From Hymenoscyphus infarciens (taxonomy: Eukaryota; Ascomycota; Leotiomycetes; Helotiales; Helotiaceae), in contig LLCB01000085.1 of NCBI GenBank assembly GCA_001414345.1, positions 62,001 through 126,000 of the forward strand: a DNA stretch of 64,000 bases. The letters run 5' to 3'. A program made the position numbers and the translations under genes. The notes under the pieces are model-generated. The model saw only the letters and a list, made by a program, of their open reading frames with translations. It did no database searches and had not been told where the DNA came from. Shown here piece by piece: positions 21,802 through 33,737 of this stretch (its first letter is position 1; each line of letters opens with the position of its first letter).

Positions 21802-22736
21802 ATGGCCGACGATGATCTTTCCGACGACCAGCTCCAGGCACTGCTAAAGGATGCTGAGCAGAGGTTGAGGGCAGCCAAAGGCAAAGGTGTCCAAGAGACC
21901 TCGCTGACAACCCTCCAAAGGTATGTTGCACAATCCCACCTGCGACCCCTCCCATGTCGCGCGGCCTTTTCCTAACAAGATGCGCATCCAGACTTCCCAA
22001 GATTACCTCGGATAGTCCTATCAACTCATACATACAAAAGACCAAGCAAGGCGCTCAAATCGATCCCTCCATGCTTGTAAAGGCGGAAGACCGAAAACTT
22101 GCAAATGCCATCAGGATTGTGGAAGACCCCATCATGGTCAAGGCGAAAGCTGAAAAGGTAGGCTCTGACAATCTCTATATCTACTATACCCTTCTATGAG
22201 GAAAATATCCAAAATTCTTGACGTGGGATCTGGTCCCGTCTTGGGTACCACCCTGCACAAAATGATTTCTTATTTTCATAGTTACACTGAGAAGAAACGA
22301 ACACATTTATTTCTGAAATTGAGCGCTTCCTCCAAACAGAAACTAATTGTTCTTATAGACTGCGAAAGCTACTGCCGGTGCAGACTGGTTCAATCTCCCA
22401 AAGACCGTCCTCACTCCCGAACTCAAACGAGACCTTCAATTGCTTCGTATGAGATCCGTCCTCGACCCTAAGCGTCATTACAAAAAGGAAGCTTCCAAGC
22501 CTCAAGTGCCTGAATATTCACAAGTTGGTACTATCATCGAAGGACCAACAGAATACTTCAGTTCCAGACTCTCCAACAAGGATAGGAAACGAACCTTGGT
22601 TGAAGAGACCCTTCAACGCGAGAAGACTACCCAACGTTTCAAGTCCAAATACAATGAGATCCAGGAGGCAAAAACAAGCGGCAAGAAGGCTCACTACAAA
22701 AAGATGCGGGAACTCAGAAGGGGCAAGAAGGCTTGA
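21802..22736 (+). CDS. FCF2: Pre-rRNA processing factor FCF2
   Basis: Three exons: 21802-21920, 21992-22157 and 22359-22736; 220 aa, a normal length. The conserved Fcf2 domain starts at about residue 96 with the Ala-Gly-Ala-Asp-Trp-Phe-Asn-Leu-Pro motif, followed by ELKRDLQLLRMRSVLDPKRHYKK, and ends with a basic KMRELRRGKKA tail. The N-terminus is acidic and helical. In yeast, Fcf2 is a nucleolar protein of the small-subunit processome needed for early pre-rRNA cleavages and 18S rRNA. The second intron (201 bp) is the longest. It converges with the phosphorylase gene, with 79 bp between stop codons. Confidence 0.93.
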
Positions 22737-22815
22737 TTGTTATCAGATCTATCTCCGTTCTGTTCAATTCCATATACGACGCATAACATCGAATCTATGG
22801 CCATCAGGGTACAAA

Positions 22816-24290
22816 TCAGGCGTCCGAGTCGATTATCTCAACGAGCTCCACGATCAGATCCTAACGCTATCATTAGCATGGCCCACAAGAAGCGCGAGAA
22901 CATACCTTTACGTCATCTGCAACAGTACGAGTAACTGCCAAAACTTCTGCATGATTCACACCACCAACCTCCATGGTTTTGTTGGTTATGTAGGTTTGAA
23001 CTTCAGGGTCACTCCCCAACGGAGGTGGATCGTGGAGAGCAGTATTCGTCACAATGCTGACTCCAAAGACTCTCATCCCCGAGTGTCGTGCCACAATGAC
23101 TTCTGGTACGGTTGACATTCCTACAAGATCTCCGCCAAGCATAGAAAGCATACGAGTCTCCGCTCGGGTTTCGTAACTAGTAGGTTAGCCAAGTCCTGAA
23201 ATCTGAAGTACCATTGCCAGATTCTCATATTCATGAAGCTTGCCATTCATTCCTGTGCTGTGGATGGAGCGAGAACTTACCATGGACCTGCAGCAAACGT
23301 ATATACTCCCTCATTCAAATTATGGACCTGACCACATCTCGCCCATGCCAAGTGTGCTTTGCGGCGGAGATCGAGATCATAAGCATCAGAGAGAGCCAAA
23401 AATCTGGGCCCGAACTCGTCGATATTGGGTCCGCGCAATGGGCTTAGACCTGCGAGGCCGGCGAGGTTGATGTGCTATGGTTACTCGTTAGCTTAGAGAA
23501 ATCAACATCAAGGCTTTTTTTTTAATTTACTCACATCGTTTATGATGACAATATCTCCTACTTTGTAACTCTTGTTCAGACTCCCTGCTGCGTTGGTGAC
23601 TTCTTTATGTTAGCTGGTTGAGCTTCGTGTTTTGGATAATAGAAAAGCAAGTGCTTACTGATACAAGTCTCTACACCTACAACTTTCAACACTCGGATCG
23701 GGAAAGTTGCCTCTTGGAAGGAGTGGCCTTCGTAGTAGCTGTTTACGAGTTTCGTTAGCCAAGTCGTCATGGGGTGATTTGGGGATATTTCAGTACGTAC
23801 TGCGCTCTACCGTTCATCAACAATGCTGGTGTATCGTTTTCCCCAATGGTGCCGTATATGAGTGTTGAGGCATGACCTGATGCTGTGTTGGGGGAGGGGG
23901 GTTAGCCGAGTGAGTTTTCCTTTCTTCTTTTCCTCATTGTCCCTTTCTCCTCCAGTTTTTGGAATAGAGGATCCTTTCTCGGCACGAGACACTTCACCCG
24001 AGGAAACCAAGTGGTTTGTGGAAGAAAGAGCGTTGGTACTTACTATTCCCCACGGGAAAACCTAGGAGCTCTCCATAGGGGATCTCGAGCTTGTCGGAGA
24101 AGGAGTTTGCGATTACGGAGAGGCCTGAGCCGGCTATGATGGCGAGTTTCGGATCGGGTCTCGAGTGGCCGTTGCGGGAGAGGTGGGCGATGATGCTGGC
24201 GTGGATGTGCGCCGCTGAGCGGTGGGCTTGTTGGTAGAGGGTTTTGTCTTGGGGGAAGGGCGTGGGTACTGTGAAGGGGGTTGGCGGCAT
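22816..24290 (-). CDS. PNP1: Purine nucleoside phosphorylase
   Basis: Seven exons (minus): 24290-24044, 23882-23801, 23738-23659, 23599-23535, 23474-23281, 23176-22906 and 22860-22816; 327 aa. Hallmarks of the trimeric PNP/MTAP family are the phosphate-binding GSGLS at about 54-58, RAHYYEGHS (the arginine/histidine phosphate site), TNAAGSLN, the [19 protein letters not shown] block, [22 protein letters not shown] and a late VTNTA substrate-site motif. It cleaves inosine and guanosine with phosphate to base plus ribose-1-phosphate in purine salvage. PNP is preferred over MTAP because of the MSTVPE and VTN motifs. The last exon encodes only 14 residues and is supported by a TTAG acceptor and frame. 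Confidence 0.94.
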
Positions 24291-25137
24291 CTTGGATGGG
24301 GGTGGAGGGACTTGGGGGTTGTGGGAGGGAGTTGGGTGTGAATTCTTCAGGACTTTGCTTGGATTTCTTTGAAGGGGTTGAGAGGTTGTGTTAAGTTTGT
24401 GTCAAGATTGCTTGCCAGAATGAGACTAACTTGCTGCCTAAAGAACTTCCGTTCAATAGGGTGCGATTTGCTTCCAAGTTATAGAGGAGGCTGGGAAGTT
24501 TGTTGTCGTTGGTTGGTTAGGTGCTGGTATTTGCTGTTAAGGGAGTTTGTGCCGATTTTATGGACTGGTATGATGTAAATATGTTGGTGAATGAGTTTTC
24601 TTGGAGATATTTTATGTGGCACTGAAGAAGATTCACGGTTTTATTAGTGTATGAATGGGATATCACTCTGATTTTGAAAGATTGTTCTTGTTTGAATGGA
24701 GTGCTTAGCGAATAGAGAGTCAGGGACTTATTAGTTTGTATCTGATGAATGAAGGAATATGAAGAGAAATTACGTTCATCAAATATATTATACCACCATA
24801 CTTTGTCACAGAGAATTCAAAAGAGGGAAATGTAGAGGCTATAGGAGAGAAGGGAAGCTAACTTGGGAAGTTGGAAGTTGCTCATATGATTATCGGCTGA
24901 TGAGAGGCTTGTTGTTTGCTTCTTGTTGATTTATGGTATATTTCTTTGCTAGTCTAAATAAATGAGATGGAGCCAGTAATACAGAAGTTTTTATTGATGA
25001 GCCAATGTAGTTTGCTGTTGTGTGGTTTCGTGAGGTATGCAGTTCTATGCAGCGCCGCTTTAAGTATACAACCCCAGACTCTGGAGAAATATATTTTGGC
25101 ATGACGAGCTCCACCACCAAACAGCAACACACTTCAA
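24291..25137. other. Divergent promoter region PNP1/RSM10
   Basis: No gene seen in 847 bp between the two divergent starts; moderately AT-rich toward the right. Confidence 0.55.
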
Positions 25138-26218
25138 ATGGCTTCATCAACCCCAATACGTCTGCCATGGCGCCTGCTTACTCGGTCTGAAGGAGTAAGT
25201 AATTCCCCTCAATTTCGCACCACTCAATCCCCGGTTGCTAATCTAATGCAGCCAGCAAAGCCCCTCCTACCAGCTGTCCACCACATAAGAACACAGCAAT
25301 CCACCAACTCCCAACGACCGACCCTCTCTCGAAATTATAGTCAAACGTACGGGAAATACTTTTCAAATTGGATATCTGGGGACTAACAGCATAACAGTAC
25401 CCCATCGCCTGCAGTCGAGAATGCGACTCCCTCGTACGTCCAAAAGCCCCAACTCGGGGAACCTCTCTAACAAAATCTCAGACCACAACCACCACAAACA
25501 CTCACAAAAGGCACACCCATCTCCGACCGCCTCCCAGACCCCCCAAGATTACCACGCGCCGTCCAAGCAGTCTACCTCCGCCCCCTCCGTCGCGAAGCCG
25601 AATACGGCGTTCCCTCCTGCGACCTCCAACTACGCTCCTACAGCGTCCGAAACCTCGAGTTCTTCTCCGACTTTGCGCTACGAGCGGCCTATTATCTGGG
25701 ACTCGCAGCCTCGGGCCCCGTACCGCTGCCGAGGATTACGGAGAGGTGGACGGTTCCGCGGGCAAGTTTCGTGTTCAAGAAGAGCCAGGAGAATTTTGAG
25801 AGGAGGACGGTGAGGAGGTTGATACAGATTAAGGATGGGCATCCGGAGACGGTGGAGCTGTGGTTGGCGTTTTTGAAGAAGCATGCTTATTTTGGGATTG
25901 GGATGAAGGCTAATGTTTTTGAATTTGCTAAGTTGGGTATGTTTCCCCCCATTTCATGTGTGCTTTTTGGGTGTTGGGGATTTGGAAAGGGAGGGGCTAA
26001 TTGTGTGAATAGGTGTTGGGAAGAATATGGATATGGAGATGGAGAAGATGAAGGATACGCTTGGGAAGACTTGGGATCAGATTGGTGTTAGTGCCGCGGG
26101 CGCGAAGGGGAAGAAGTTGAGTGCGGAGGAGATTATTGAGCATGTTAATACGGAGAACTTTAGGGCTGCTAGTCATGGGAATGCTCCTATGACCAAGCAA
26201 CCTGGTCCGTTACTATGA
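25138..26218 (+). CDS. RSM10: Mitochondrial small-subunit ribosomal protein S10 (uS10m)
   Basis: Five exons: 25138-25194, 25252-25346, 25398-25433, 25482-25936 and 26013-26218; 263 aa. Read straight through, the frame meets TAA at about 25470, but a 48-bp intron (donor GTACGT at 25434, CTAAC branch, CTCAG acceptor) removes it and keeps frame. The N-terminus is Ser/Arg-rich and suits mitochondrial import. The S10 core at about residues 90-185 contains LRSYSVRNLEFFSDFALRAA, PLPRITERWTVPR and QENFERRTVRRLIQIKDG. S10 sits in the head of the 37S subunit. The C-terminal extension is fungal-specific in style. The direction is the same as the following mitochondrial TrpRS gene, which may reflect coordinated need but not an operon. 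Confidence 0.93.
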
Positions 26219-26524
26219 GAATGAAAATGCTCGATGGGATTGTAGGAAAATCTGGAGTGGGAAAGGTTCAGCATGTACAATTTGGGGTCTGGACGACTGT
26301 TTTGTCCATATGTATAATCCTGTAACGATATGGGCTTTTGTAAACAAAATAGATGAATTACCAGCTCTTTGATTGAACCAACGGCCTCTACACTTTCCCT
26401 TAATAAATACCCGACCATCCATCAAATCGCCTGATTTCCATCACGTGTGTTCGTGAAATCTCGCGTACCTCGAACTGATTGAATTTCAACCCCGGGGCCT
26501 CATCTCCATCACAACCTCAACAAA

Positions 26525-28022
26525 ATGCAATCCATACGCCCCCTCCTAAAACTCAGACGTCCCTTATCAAAACACCCCTTCTCGCCCATTCTACGCTCAC
26601 AACCCACACACCACAAGCCCTACTCAACCTCAAATCATGCCACTCCCGTCCCCCAAAAAACAATCTTCTCCGGCATCCAACCAACCGGTATCCCACACAT
26701 GGGCAACTACCTCGGGGCCCTCCAAAACTGGGTCTCCCTCCAAGATAACGCGGCTAAAGAGACAAAGTTGTTGTATTCCATTGTGGATTTACATGCTATT
26801 ACTGTGCCTCAGGATCCCGAGACGCTGAGGGCGTGTAAGAGGATTAGTTTGGCTATGCTTATGGCTGTGGGGTTGGATCCGGAGAGGAGTGTGCTGTTTT
26901 TTCAGAGTAGTGTGAGTTGTTGTTCTTCTCTTTTTCTTCCTTTCGAGAGAGAGGATCGGAGAAGGTGGGGGGAACAGGGGATGGACTGTGAGATGAGAGG
27001 TGTTGGTGAGAAGGGGTATGAGATGAGATATGAGGACCATGCTGATTATTTGGGTCATAGGTCAGTGCTCATTCGGAATTGATGTGGATCTTGAGTTGTA
27101 CTGCTAGTATGGGATATCTTTCTCGGATGACACAGTGGAAGGTAAGTTCTACAAACCTGATGCTCTTGAAATTCATTCTTACTGATTTTGGTTTTTCAGA
27201 GCAAACTTTCTTTAGATGACAATGTGTCGCCGTTGGATGAGAGGAGTAAATCGAAGCTGAAACTTGGATTATTCTCTTATCCTGTTTTGCAGGCTGCTGA
27301 TATTCTTGTTCATCGGTATGAAAACTCCCCCCTTGTTTTTTTGTCGTGTTTGAGGATTGCGATTTGAGAGTATTTACTGACTAAATATCCAGAGCAACAC
27401 ACGTCCCAGTCGGAGAAGACCAAAGTCAACATCTAGAATTCGCACGAGAATGCGTAACAAATTTCAACCACGCCTACGGTCCTCATCTCGTGGAACCAAA
27501 TACCATTCTCTGTACCTCTCCCCTCCCTCCTCCTATGTTAACATTTTTGCACTAACACTCTTCTCAGCCCCAGCAAAAAGAATAATGTCCCTCACAACAC
27601 CCACTCAAAAAATGTCCAAATCAGCCACCAACCCCCTCTCACGCATCCTAATAACCGACACGCCTTCTGAAATCCGCCAAAAAATCATGGGCGCCATCAC
27701 AGACTCCCAAAATGTCGTGACCTACGACCCAGAACGCCTTGGTGTATTTAATTTGTTGAATTTATGGAGTTATTGTGATTCTGAAAAGAGAAGTGCCGAG
27801 GAGCTTGCAAAGACGATCGAAGGACAGGGATTGAAGGTTTTGAAGGAGGAGTGTATCGAGAGTGTTACGGAGAGACTTGGGGGTGTGAGGGAGAGGTATG
27901 AGAGGGTTATAGGAGAGGACGGGGGACGGTATTTGGATTTTGTGGCGAAAGAGGGAGGGAGGAGGGCGAGGGAAAGTGCGGAGGAGACGATGGTTTTGGT
28001 TAGGGGGGCTGTGGGGTTTTGA
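26525..28022 (+). CDS. MSW1: Mitochondrial tryptophanyl-tRNA synthetase
   Basis: Five exons: 26525-26911, 27061-27141, 27200-27315, 27393-27511 and 27568-28022; 385 aa. A basic N-terminal presequence (about 40 residues) precedes the catalytic domain. The class I signature [12 protein letters not shown] is at about residues 55-66 (HxGN type), followed by [10 protein letters not shown], the [22 protein letters not shown] block, the [12 protein letters not shown] motif, [12 protein letters not shown] and KMSKS at 249-253. These are characteristic of bacterial-type TrpRS, which charges mitochondrial tRNA-Trp. The first intron is 149 bp and has no ORF of note. The gene starts 306 bp after RSM10. 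Confidence 0.96.
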
Positions 28023-28458
28023 GGCTCTTGTGAGATGTATGTAATAGGGAGATGTGTATGATATGGGGATTTTAGACTTGTACAAAGATGTAAGATACTT
28101 GATAGATGACCAAGTCAAGCATTATCAGCTTGTTCTTAGTTGATTGAGATAGAGAGCATGTGGGGATTCCCAAATTCTACACAATTAGCTTTTCTCCAAT
28201 ATATATAAAAAGAAAAGTCGAGAGCTGTATTTAATAAAAATATGAGGGAGTGAAGTCCGATATAGGAAACTATCACGCCTGAAGTTCTGCCTAAGGCAGG
28301 TATAAATCACCCTCTGAACCAAGAACCTCAGCCTCGTCTGTCAAAGAGCCTCTCCCCAAAACAAAATATCAGAACCTCGTCCTCACAAAGATCGTCTGAG
28401 CATCTTCAACCTCAACACCTACCACTCTACAAATCTCAGCAAAGTAAACAGCCTCAAA
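28023..28458. other. Intergenic MSW1/SPT4
   Basis: 436 bp holding the MSW1 3' end and the SPT4 promoter/leader; no other feature seen. Confidence 0.5.
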
Positions 28459-28934
28459 ATGGCAGAAAATTTCGTTCCAGCAGGTCAACACCGTCAACTA
28501 AGAGCATGTATGGTCTGCTCAATAGTCATGACCCAAAACGTACCTCTCCCCTCACCTCCCCCTCCACCATTTCGTACATCTGCTAACCTCTCCTCCAGCG
28601 ATTCCTCAAAGAAGGATGTCCCAACTGCGAAGAATTCCTTCACATCCAAGGATCCTCCGACACCCTCTTCGATTGCACATCCCAAGTCTTCGAGGGTCTC
28701 ATATCGCTCGCTGACCCGAGTAAGAGTTGGGTTGCGAAGTGGCAGCGTTTGGATGGCTATGTGAGGGGCGTTTATGCTACCAAGGTTAGTGGGACGTTGC
28801 CGGATGAGGTGGTGGCTGTTATGGAGGAGGAGGCTAGGATTAGGTATATCCCGTAAGTTGTCCCTAATGTTGCGCAGAGGGGGATGGGGCTAATATGGAG
28901 TAGGAGAGATGGAACTGCTACGGAGGCTGATTAG
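28459..28934 (+). CDS. SPT4: Transcription elongation factor SPT4 (DSIF subunit)
   Basis: Three exons: 28459-28539, 28599-28852 and 28904-28934; 121 aa, typical for Spt4. The zinc ribbon is intact: Cys17 and Cys20 (RACMVC), then Cys34 and Cys37 (GCPNC). The [19 protein letters not shown] and [17 protein letters not shown] blocks are nearly diagnostic. Spt4 binds the NGN domain of Spt5 to form DSIF, which clamps RNA polymerase II during elongation. The last exon contributes only nine residues plus the stop; it is supported by the 51-bp intron with GTAAGT donor and GTAG acceptor. It converges with the KIN17-like gene. Confidence 0.96.
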
Positions 28935-29226
28935 AGGGTTTTGGCGAAGGCTGTATGAAGGGGGCATATTCTGGGGTGGGGAATTGGGAAACCATGGATG
29001 TCGGGATTGCCTTCTACAGATGGGAGGTTTACCACATTTGACACAACAAAACAGGCGCATAGCGGGAGGAGTTCTAGGAGTAACGTGTCTCCGGATCTGA
29101 ATAATCTTTGCAATTACACATGCAATGGTATCTTTCAAAGTGACGCCTGTATCCATACCCTTCGCGCTATGCAAATTTCCCATGCCTCCCATAACGCCTT
29201 TCCATGAAAAATCCCTATGTAACGCT

Positions 29227-30297
29227 CTAGAATTTTTGTTTCTTCTGAACAGGTCCTCCAAATCCTGGAGGTCCTCTTTTCTTTGCCATTTCTTCCTTCA
29301 TTATTCGTTCTGCCTCGCTCATCTTTTTTGGTTGTTCGATGACACTAGCCTTTTTACCACCCAGGGCGTTCTTCCTTGCTGCTGCGAAGACATTCTTAGG
29401 TTTGCTCGAAAATCCCATTTTCATAGACACCTTGGCCGCTGCGGGTGGTGGTGCAGGTTCGGCTGTAGAAGCTTCTTTCGAGTCCGTTGTATTTAATGTT
29501 GACTCGGGCTGTTCCGATCCATCTTTCAGTGATGTCGAGGCTTCTAGCTTCGAATCAACTGCTGGAGTTGATACCGACTCTACTTTCGCAGCAGCAGGTT
29601 TCGCCCCAAAACTAAGCTTGATCTTCTCCCCATCCTCCCTCTTCAACTCCCTCTCCGCTTCATCAACTTCCTCCTCCCCGCCCCTTCCCTCAGCATCCAA
29701 CTGCGCCCTCTTAACTTGTGCCCTTATAGCCATCTGCTCCCTTTCCTCATCCCCCTTATCCTGCCTCTCCTTCTTCCTAATCGCATCGCTCCTTCTTAAT
29801 GCCTCAGGGCTATTATCAATCCAAGCAACATGCACACCCTTCTCATCCTCCTCAACTCTACAGATACCCTCCCTCCCCAAGAACTTCGCAAACTCCGTCA
29901 GACTCGGCCATTTCGTAGAATTCATGTGTATGTGTTCCTTGTTATGGATATACTCCTGGTAAAAGTGATTTAGTTGCACCTTCTTCTCGCCGTGCGATGT
30001 GCGCAGTAGGAGGAGGAAATCCTTCTGGAATTGGTTGCTGTAATCATTGATGTATTTCTTAGGATCTTCGCCGACGAGGAGCATTTTTCGGACGTGCGAT
30101 TCGGATTGGGTGTGCATTTTGAAGCCATTCTCGTCGCGGCATTGTTTTTCGCATATCTGGGGGCGATGTTAGGAGGGGCGCAAAGGTTGGAGGGGCGAGG
30201 GAAGGCTTACTTGACAGTACCATCGTAGCCGCTGGAGTCCTTTGGACTTGAGCTTGTTGTTTAGATGTTTGGTGGATCCAACCTCGGCTTTGGGCAT
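29227..30297 (-). CDS. KIN17-like zinc-finger protein (RTS2 family)
   Basis: Two exons (minus): 30297-30211 and 30156-29227; 338 aa. The N-terminal C2H2 finger uses Cys28, Cys31, His44 and His50 within WYCQ-ICEKQCRDENGFKMH. The conserved winged-helix region follows at about 52-160 (LLRTSHGEKKVQLNHFYQEYI, then STKWPSLTEFAKFLGREG). The remainder is charged coiled coil and Ala/Ser-rich, ending in RGPPGFGGP and a basic tail. Kin17/Rts2 proteins bind RNA and curved DNA and act in splicing, replication and DNA repair; in this fungus the role is inferred. The human C-terminal KOW domain is absent, as in fungal relatives. An open frame on the opposite strand is a by-product of this gene's codon bias. 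Confidence 0.92.
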
Positions 30298-31165
30298 TTT
30301 GACGACGGTTGTGGTTGTTGATAGTGGTTTGGAGAGTTGCGATGACTTTGAGGCGCAAAGTGACGATTTCAGCGTTCGGCGTTAAGGACTCGCCTTGGAA
30401 GCTCCGGGGTCCCACATAAACCCCTTTCCCAACTTTCTCTGCTTCACTTCATCAGTTCATAAATCAAGGCAGGAAAAGAGACAAGTGCTGACACGCCTCC
30501 TAAGAGTTTGCTTGCCTGAGCCCCAAATATTGGTCATTTACCAAATGGTAAACCCATTTTCTACTGACAACACCAACAAACACACTCAACAGAATCGGCA
30601 GTAAATACTTCGGGTTCGTACCTCGCTATATTGTTCCCGTGGTTCTCAATTTTTGGACTAGTTCAACTAGTAAGTAACCTAAAAGAATGGAGGTATTAAC
30701 CTGAAACAAGGATTTCAACTACCCATGTCTATCTAGGTTAATACCTCAAACGAGAGGAGATGGGGTACTTATTTACGTCTGGTTTTATTTTCTACTAGGA
30801 AGTAGCAAAGAGAAATGTGCAAGATTAGAGCAACATAAGCTCTAAAAGTACCCTTGTTCCTGTTGCTTGTCACTCTAGAAACTAGAATCATTCAACCACA
30901 ATTAGTCGGGAAAAGTCCCTGTCTTTTTCTGTTTTGAAGAAGTTGGAAATTGAAGCTTTTATGTCACATAAGATAAGCTGTTGGGAAGTAAATAGTAAGA
31001 GATAAATGTGCTTGAATATAATTAGGGGTGGGTAGAGCGCTAGATGCTTCCTAAACTATCTCTACTAAAGATAGGGGAAAACAAATACCCTTTTTGGTTT
31101 GTGATGCGGAATGAGGGGAAATTAAGACAACAAAAAAGGGGTTGCAAGGCCACGTAAAGACGATT
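30298..31165. other. Intergenic left of the small Cys-containing gene
   Basis: 868 bp without a supportable gene; AT-rich with stretches of A/T homopolymer. Confidence 0.5.
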
Positions 31166-31690
31166 CTACCGTTCCTTACTCGCACTACCAGCCTCTGAAT
31201 CAAGTCCACCAATTTCTGAAACAACGGCATCCTCTCCCTTACAAGCAGGACACCCAGAGCACCCCGAAATGCTTACAATCCCATGGCGTCTTCGATCATC
31301 TGCTCGAGTTTCATAACGAAGTAAAACCTTAGTCTCGGACAGTTACCGTAATCTTGACCGTGAATCACGAGGAGGAACGGTTAAGAAGCGAGGGTCCTGA
31401 GTTGGTAAGACCGGGTTCCCTGATTCCGAACTTTCGAATTCTAGCCGTAGTCTTAGATAGTCTCCATATCCTACCTCGATGCAGACGGGATGTCCTGCAC
31501 TACTTTGAGCTCGAGCCTGTTGGAGGGCAAGAACATCGTGTTGGAGGGCAAGAATCCGCTTGTAAGTTTCGTAGCGTATCCGCTGGGGACAGGAGGGAGA
31601 GTAGCAAAGGCCGCCATTACTGCCACAACTGCTTGAGCAGTTTGAGGCGTAGCACGCCATCTGGTTGTATGGAACTCCGGTTCTTGACAT
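31166..31690 (-). CDS. Small Cys-containing protein, unrecognised
   Basis: My model has two exons (minus): 31690-31475 and 31327-31166, 125 aa, joined by a 147-bp intron (donor GTAGGA, acceptor CTAAG). The N-terminal half has six cysteines in about 25 residues (ACYASNC, SSSCGS, GLCYSPSC); the second exon carries CSGCPACKG, a CxxCxxC-like cluster, and an acidic Ser-rich tail. There is no signal peptide at the chosen ATG. An alternative is that the frame simply runs on from exon 1 to a TAA at 31343, because the same frame reopens after that stop through the second exon. I recognise no family; the paired cysteines suggest metal binding. Confidence in coding is moderate because both exons share frame and amino-acid style. 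Confidence 0.5.
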
Positions 31691-33374
31691 TTTAGTTTGT
31701 GTTATGTGGTTTGTATTGATGTGGTGTTGGAAGAGAAGGCGTGGATGTGGAACGAAGAACGAAAATGAAGAGAGGGAATGTGAATTTATGAACAATTAAT
31801 TGTTGTGTTTTCCTCAAACTCCCGTACAAAGGCCCCTGAAACTAATAGCAACTAAAAGAAAAGTAGTAACTAAGAGAATAGTAATTGTACTTGAATCTCT
31901 ATGCTTAGCTTGTCTTAAGCGTGCATTTCTGAAAGAAGTTCGCTCAAGAACAAACCTCTTGTCTCAACCTAACACAAAGACCCTTTGTTCTTCGCTAATT
32001 TTACAACTCTCTGAAATTACAGATCCCCCAAAAAGCGAAGGGTGTAGCGGAAAAAATGCGGTCAAATAGCGACTCAACGTTAATGGCTATCCTCTGTGGG
32101 TAAGTTTCGCCAATGAAGTGGTCGACCCAGTCTTACCAAAGTTTGGTTCATAAATGCAGTAAGCAAAGTTGTCGGTGTCAAGTTCCAAAAGGCTCTTGTG
32201 GGCTAGGGCGAAGATGAATCGGAAGTCCCCCCGTTAAGTCTTAGGCCAGTGCGGAGAAGGGTTGTCATCCTAGCGAGATTCAATAGTAGGCATAGAGGTA
32301 TTTATTTTTTTGGGGAATTTTTTTTAGCAAGTCTTGTTATTAAGCCTTTTTTAATCCATCTTTTTCTTCTTAATAAAAACACTTTAATATACTCTGGATA
32401 AATACTTTCTTGTTGACAGTTTAGTTATTAACTAGAGAATAGAGATGTTGTATATATCAAGTATAATTATATAGTTCAAAGATAATTTAGAATTGTTAAC
32501 TTACTTATATATCTCATAGGTACCTAATGTTATTTCAACAAGTTTGTTTTCTAATCTAAGTAGAATATTAACATCTCCAAAACTAGTTTAGTCTAATTTC
32601 AAATACATTACTATTATATTTATAAGTTTACCTTAGTTAAGAGTAAAATTAAACTGTTTATTAAGAAGAGCTAAGAACCATACATCATAAGCATTCTTTA
32701 CATTATAATATAAAACAAGATGGCTTCTTCACTTAATACTGTTACTCTTCATTTCAAACTTGAAGCGCTTTTTGATTCTAACTACTCCAATTTCGAGAGA
32801 AAGCACACATCTCACCCTCTCTCTACGTCCACAAAACAACATCTCCGTTTTCCCAACCTTCTTCTCCACAAATCCACAGAAAATTCTGCTTTAAAACAGC
32901 CTCAGTCTCCTCACCAAGCATACTCCCCTCTTCCTATTTTTAAGTGATTAATCCAACGCAGATAAGGGTAGCATAGCAGCTCGCTTTTCCTGCCAATCCG
33001 ATTTTATTTTTCATCGGTACTTTCGAGCGTGAAATCGATGATATGTTGATCCTCTTTGTTTCGATTGGCTTTGGCAGTTGGACCAGGGAACAGCCTCTAC
33101 TCCGCCAACCAATAGATGTCACTCTTCCTTCATTCTTCTCCACTTGTTTCTACACATGCTTGTGTCGTAGGGGTGAGGTGCATTGGGGCCGGCAAGCATC
33201 GCCTGGCAGATGGCCTTTTATTTGGTTGATGGACCTTTCAACCAGTCCCGTGAATACATGAGCTTTCCCAGAGACGTTCTTGCAATATCTTCCCAGACGG
33301 TGATTCCAAGGCGATCTGTCAGTTAACTAGTCAGCCAAGGGGCGTTTCCAACTTTTTCCAAAATAATGGTTTTC
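31691..33374. other. Gene-poor AT-rich stretch
   Basis: 32300-32720 is strongly AT-rich with many TTA/TAA triplets, like RIP-eroded DNA. The frame 32720-32947 (75 codons, ATG) has no recognisable domain and I do not call it. No other feature. Confidence 0.45.
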
Positions 33375-33737
33375 GGGCGGTAAAGTTTCGCATATGTGAC
33401 CATGGCAAAAAAGGTAGCTTGAGGGTCTTCTGCTTGCTGTTCATAATCGAAAAGTCAACGCAACAAGTGCCATTGGTGGATGGACTTTTGACTAGTTCCA
33501 GGATTTCCTTTCTTGCAACATTTTCCAAGACGATTGGTTTTAGGCCACCGGGGGGTGTCACCATTCGTGAGAGTAAGTTTTGGTGGGTTTTGGTGTTTCT
33601 GCTGACTAAATCTACTCTTACGAACGATGACACCCCCTGGTGGGCGGTAAAGTTCAGTATAGGCGACGGTCCTTGAGGGTCTTTTGCTTGCTGTTCATGA
33701 TTGAAAAGTCAACGCAGCAAGCGCCTGTTACCGGTGG
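33375..33737. repeat. Diverged direct and inverted repeat cluster with transition-only differences
   Basis: A 54-nt segment at 33418-33471 recurs at 33672-33725 with five differences, all transitions. Between them, 31-nt inverted arms at 33545-33575 and 33613-33643 differ at four positions, again all transitions. The segment GGGCGGTAAAGTT also occurs twice (about 33376 and 33642). The pattern fits a transposon or gene-duplicate remnant mutated by RIP. The minus strand still has an open frame 33331-33633, but this is probably a relic. Confidence 0.65.

Noticed and set aside
29339..29962. 207-codon open frame opposite the KIN17-like gene
   Set aside because: Ser/Leu-rich shadow of a conserved gene on the other strand; no domain and no ATG context of note.
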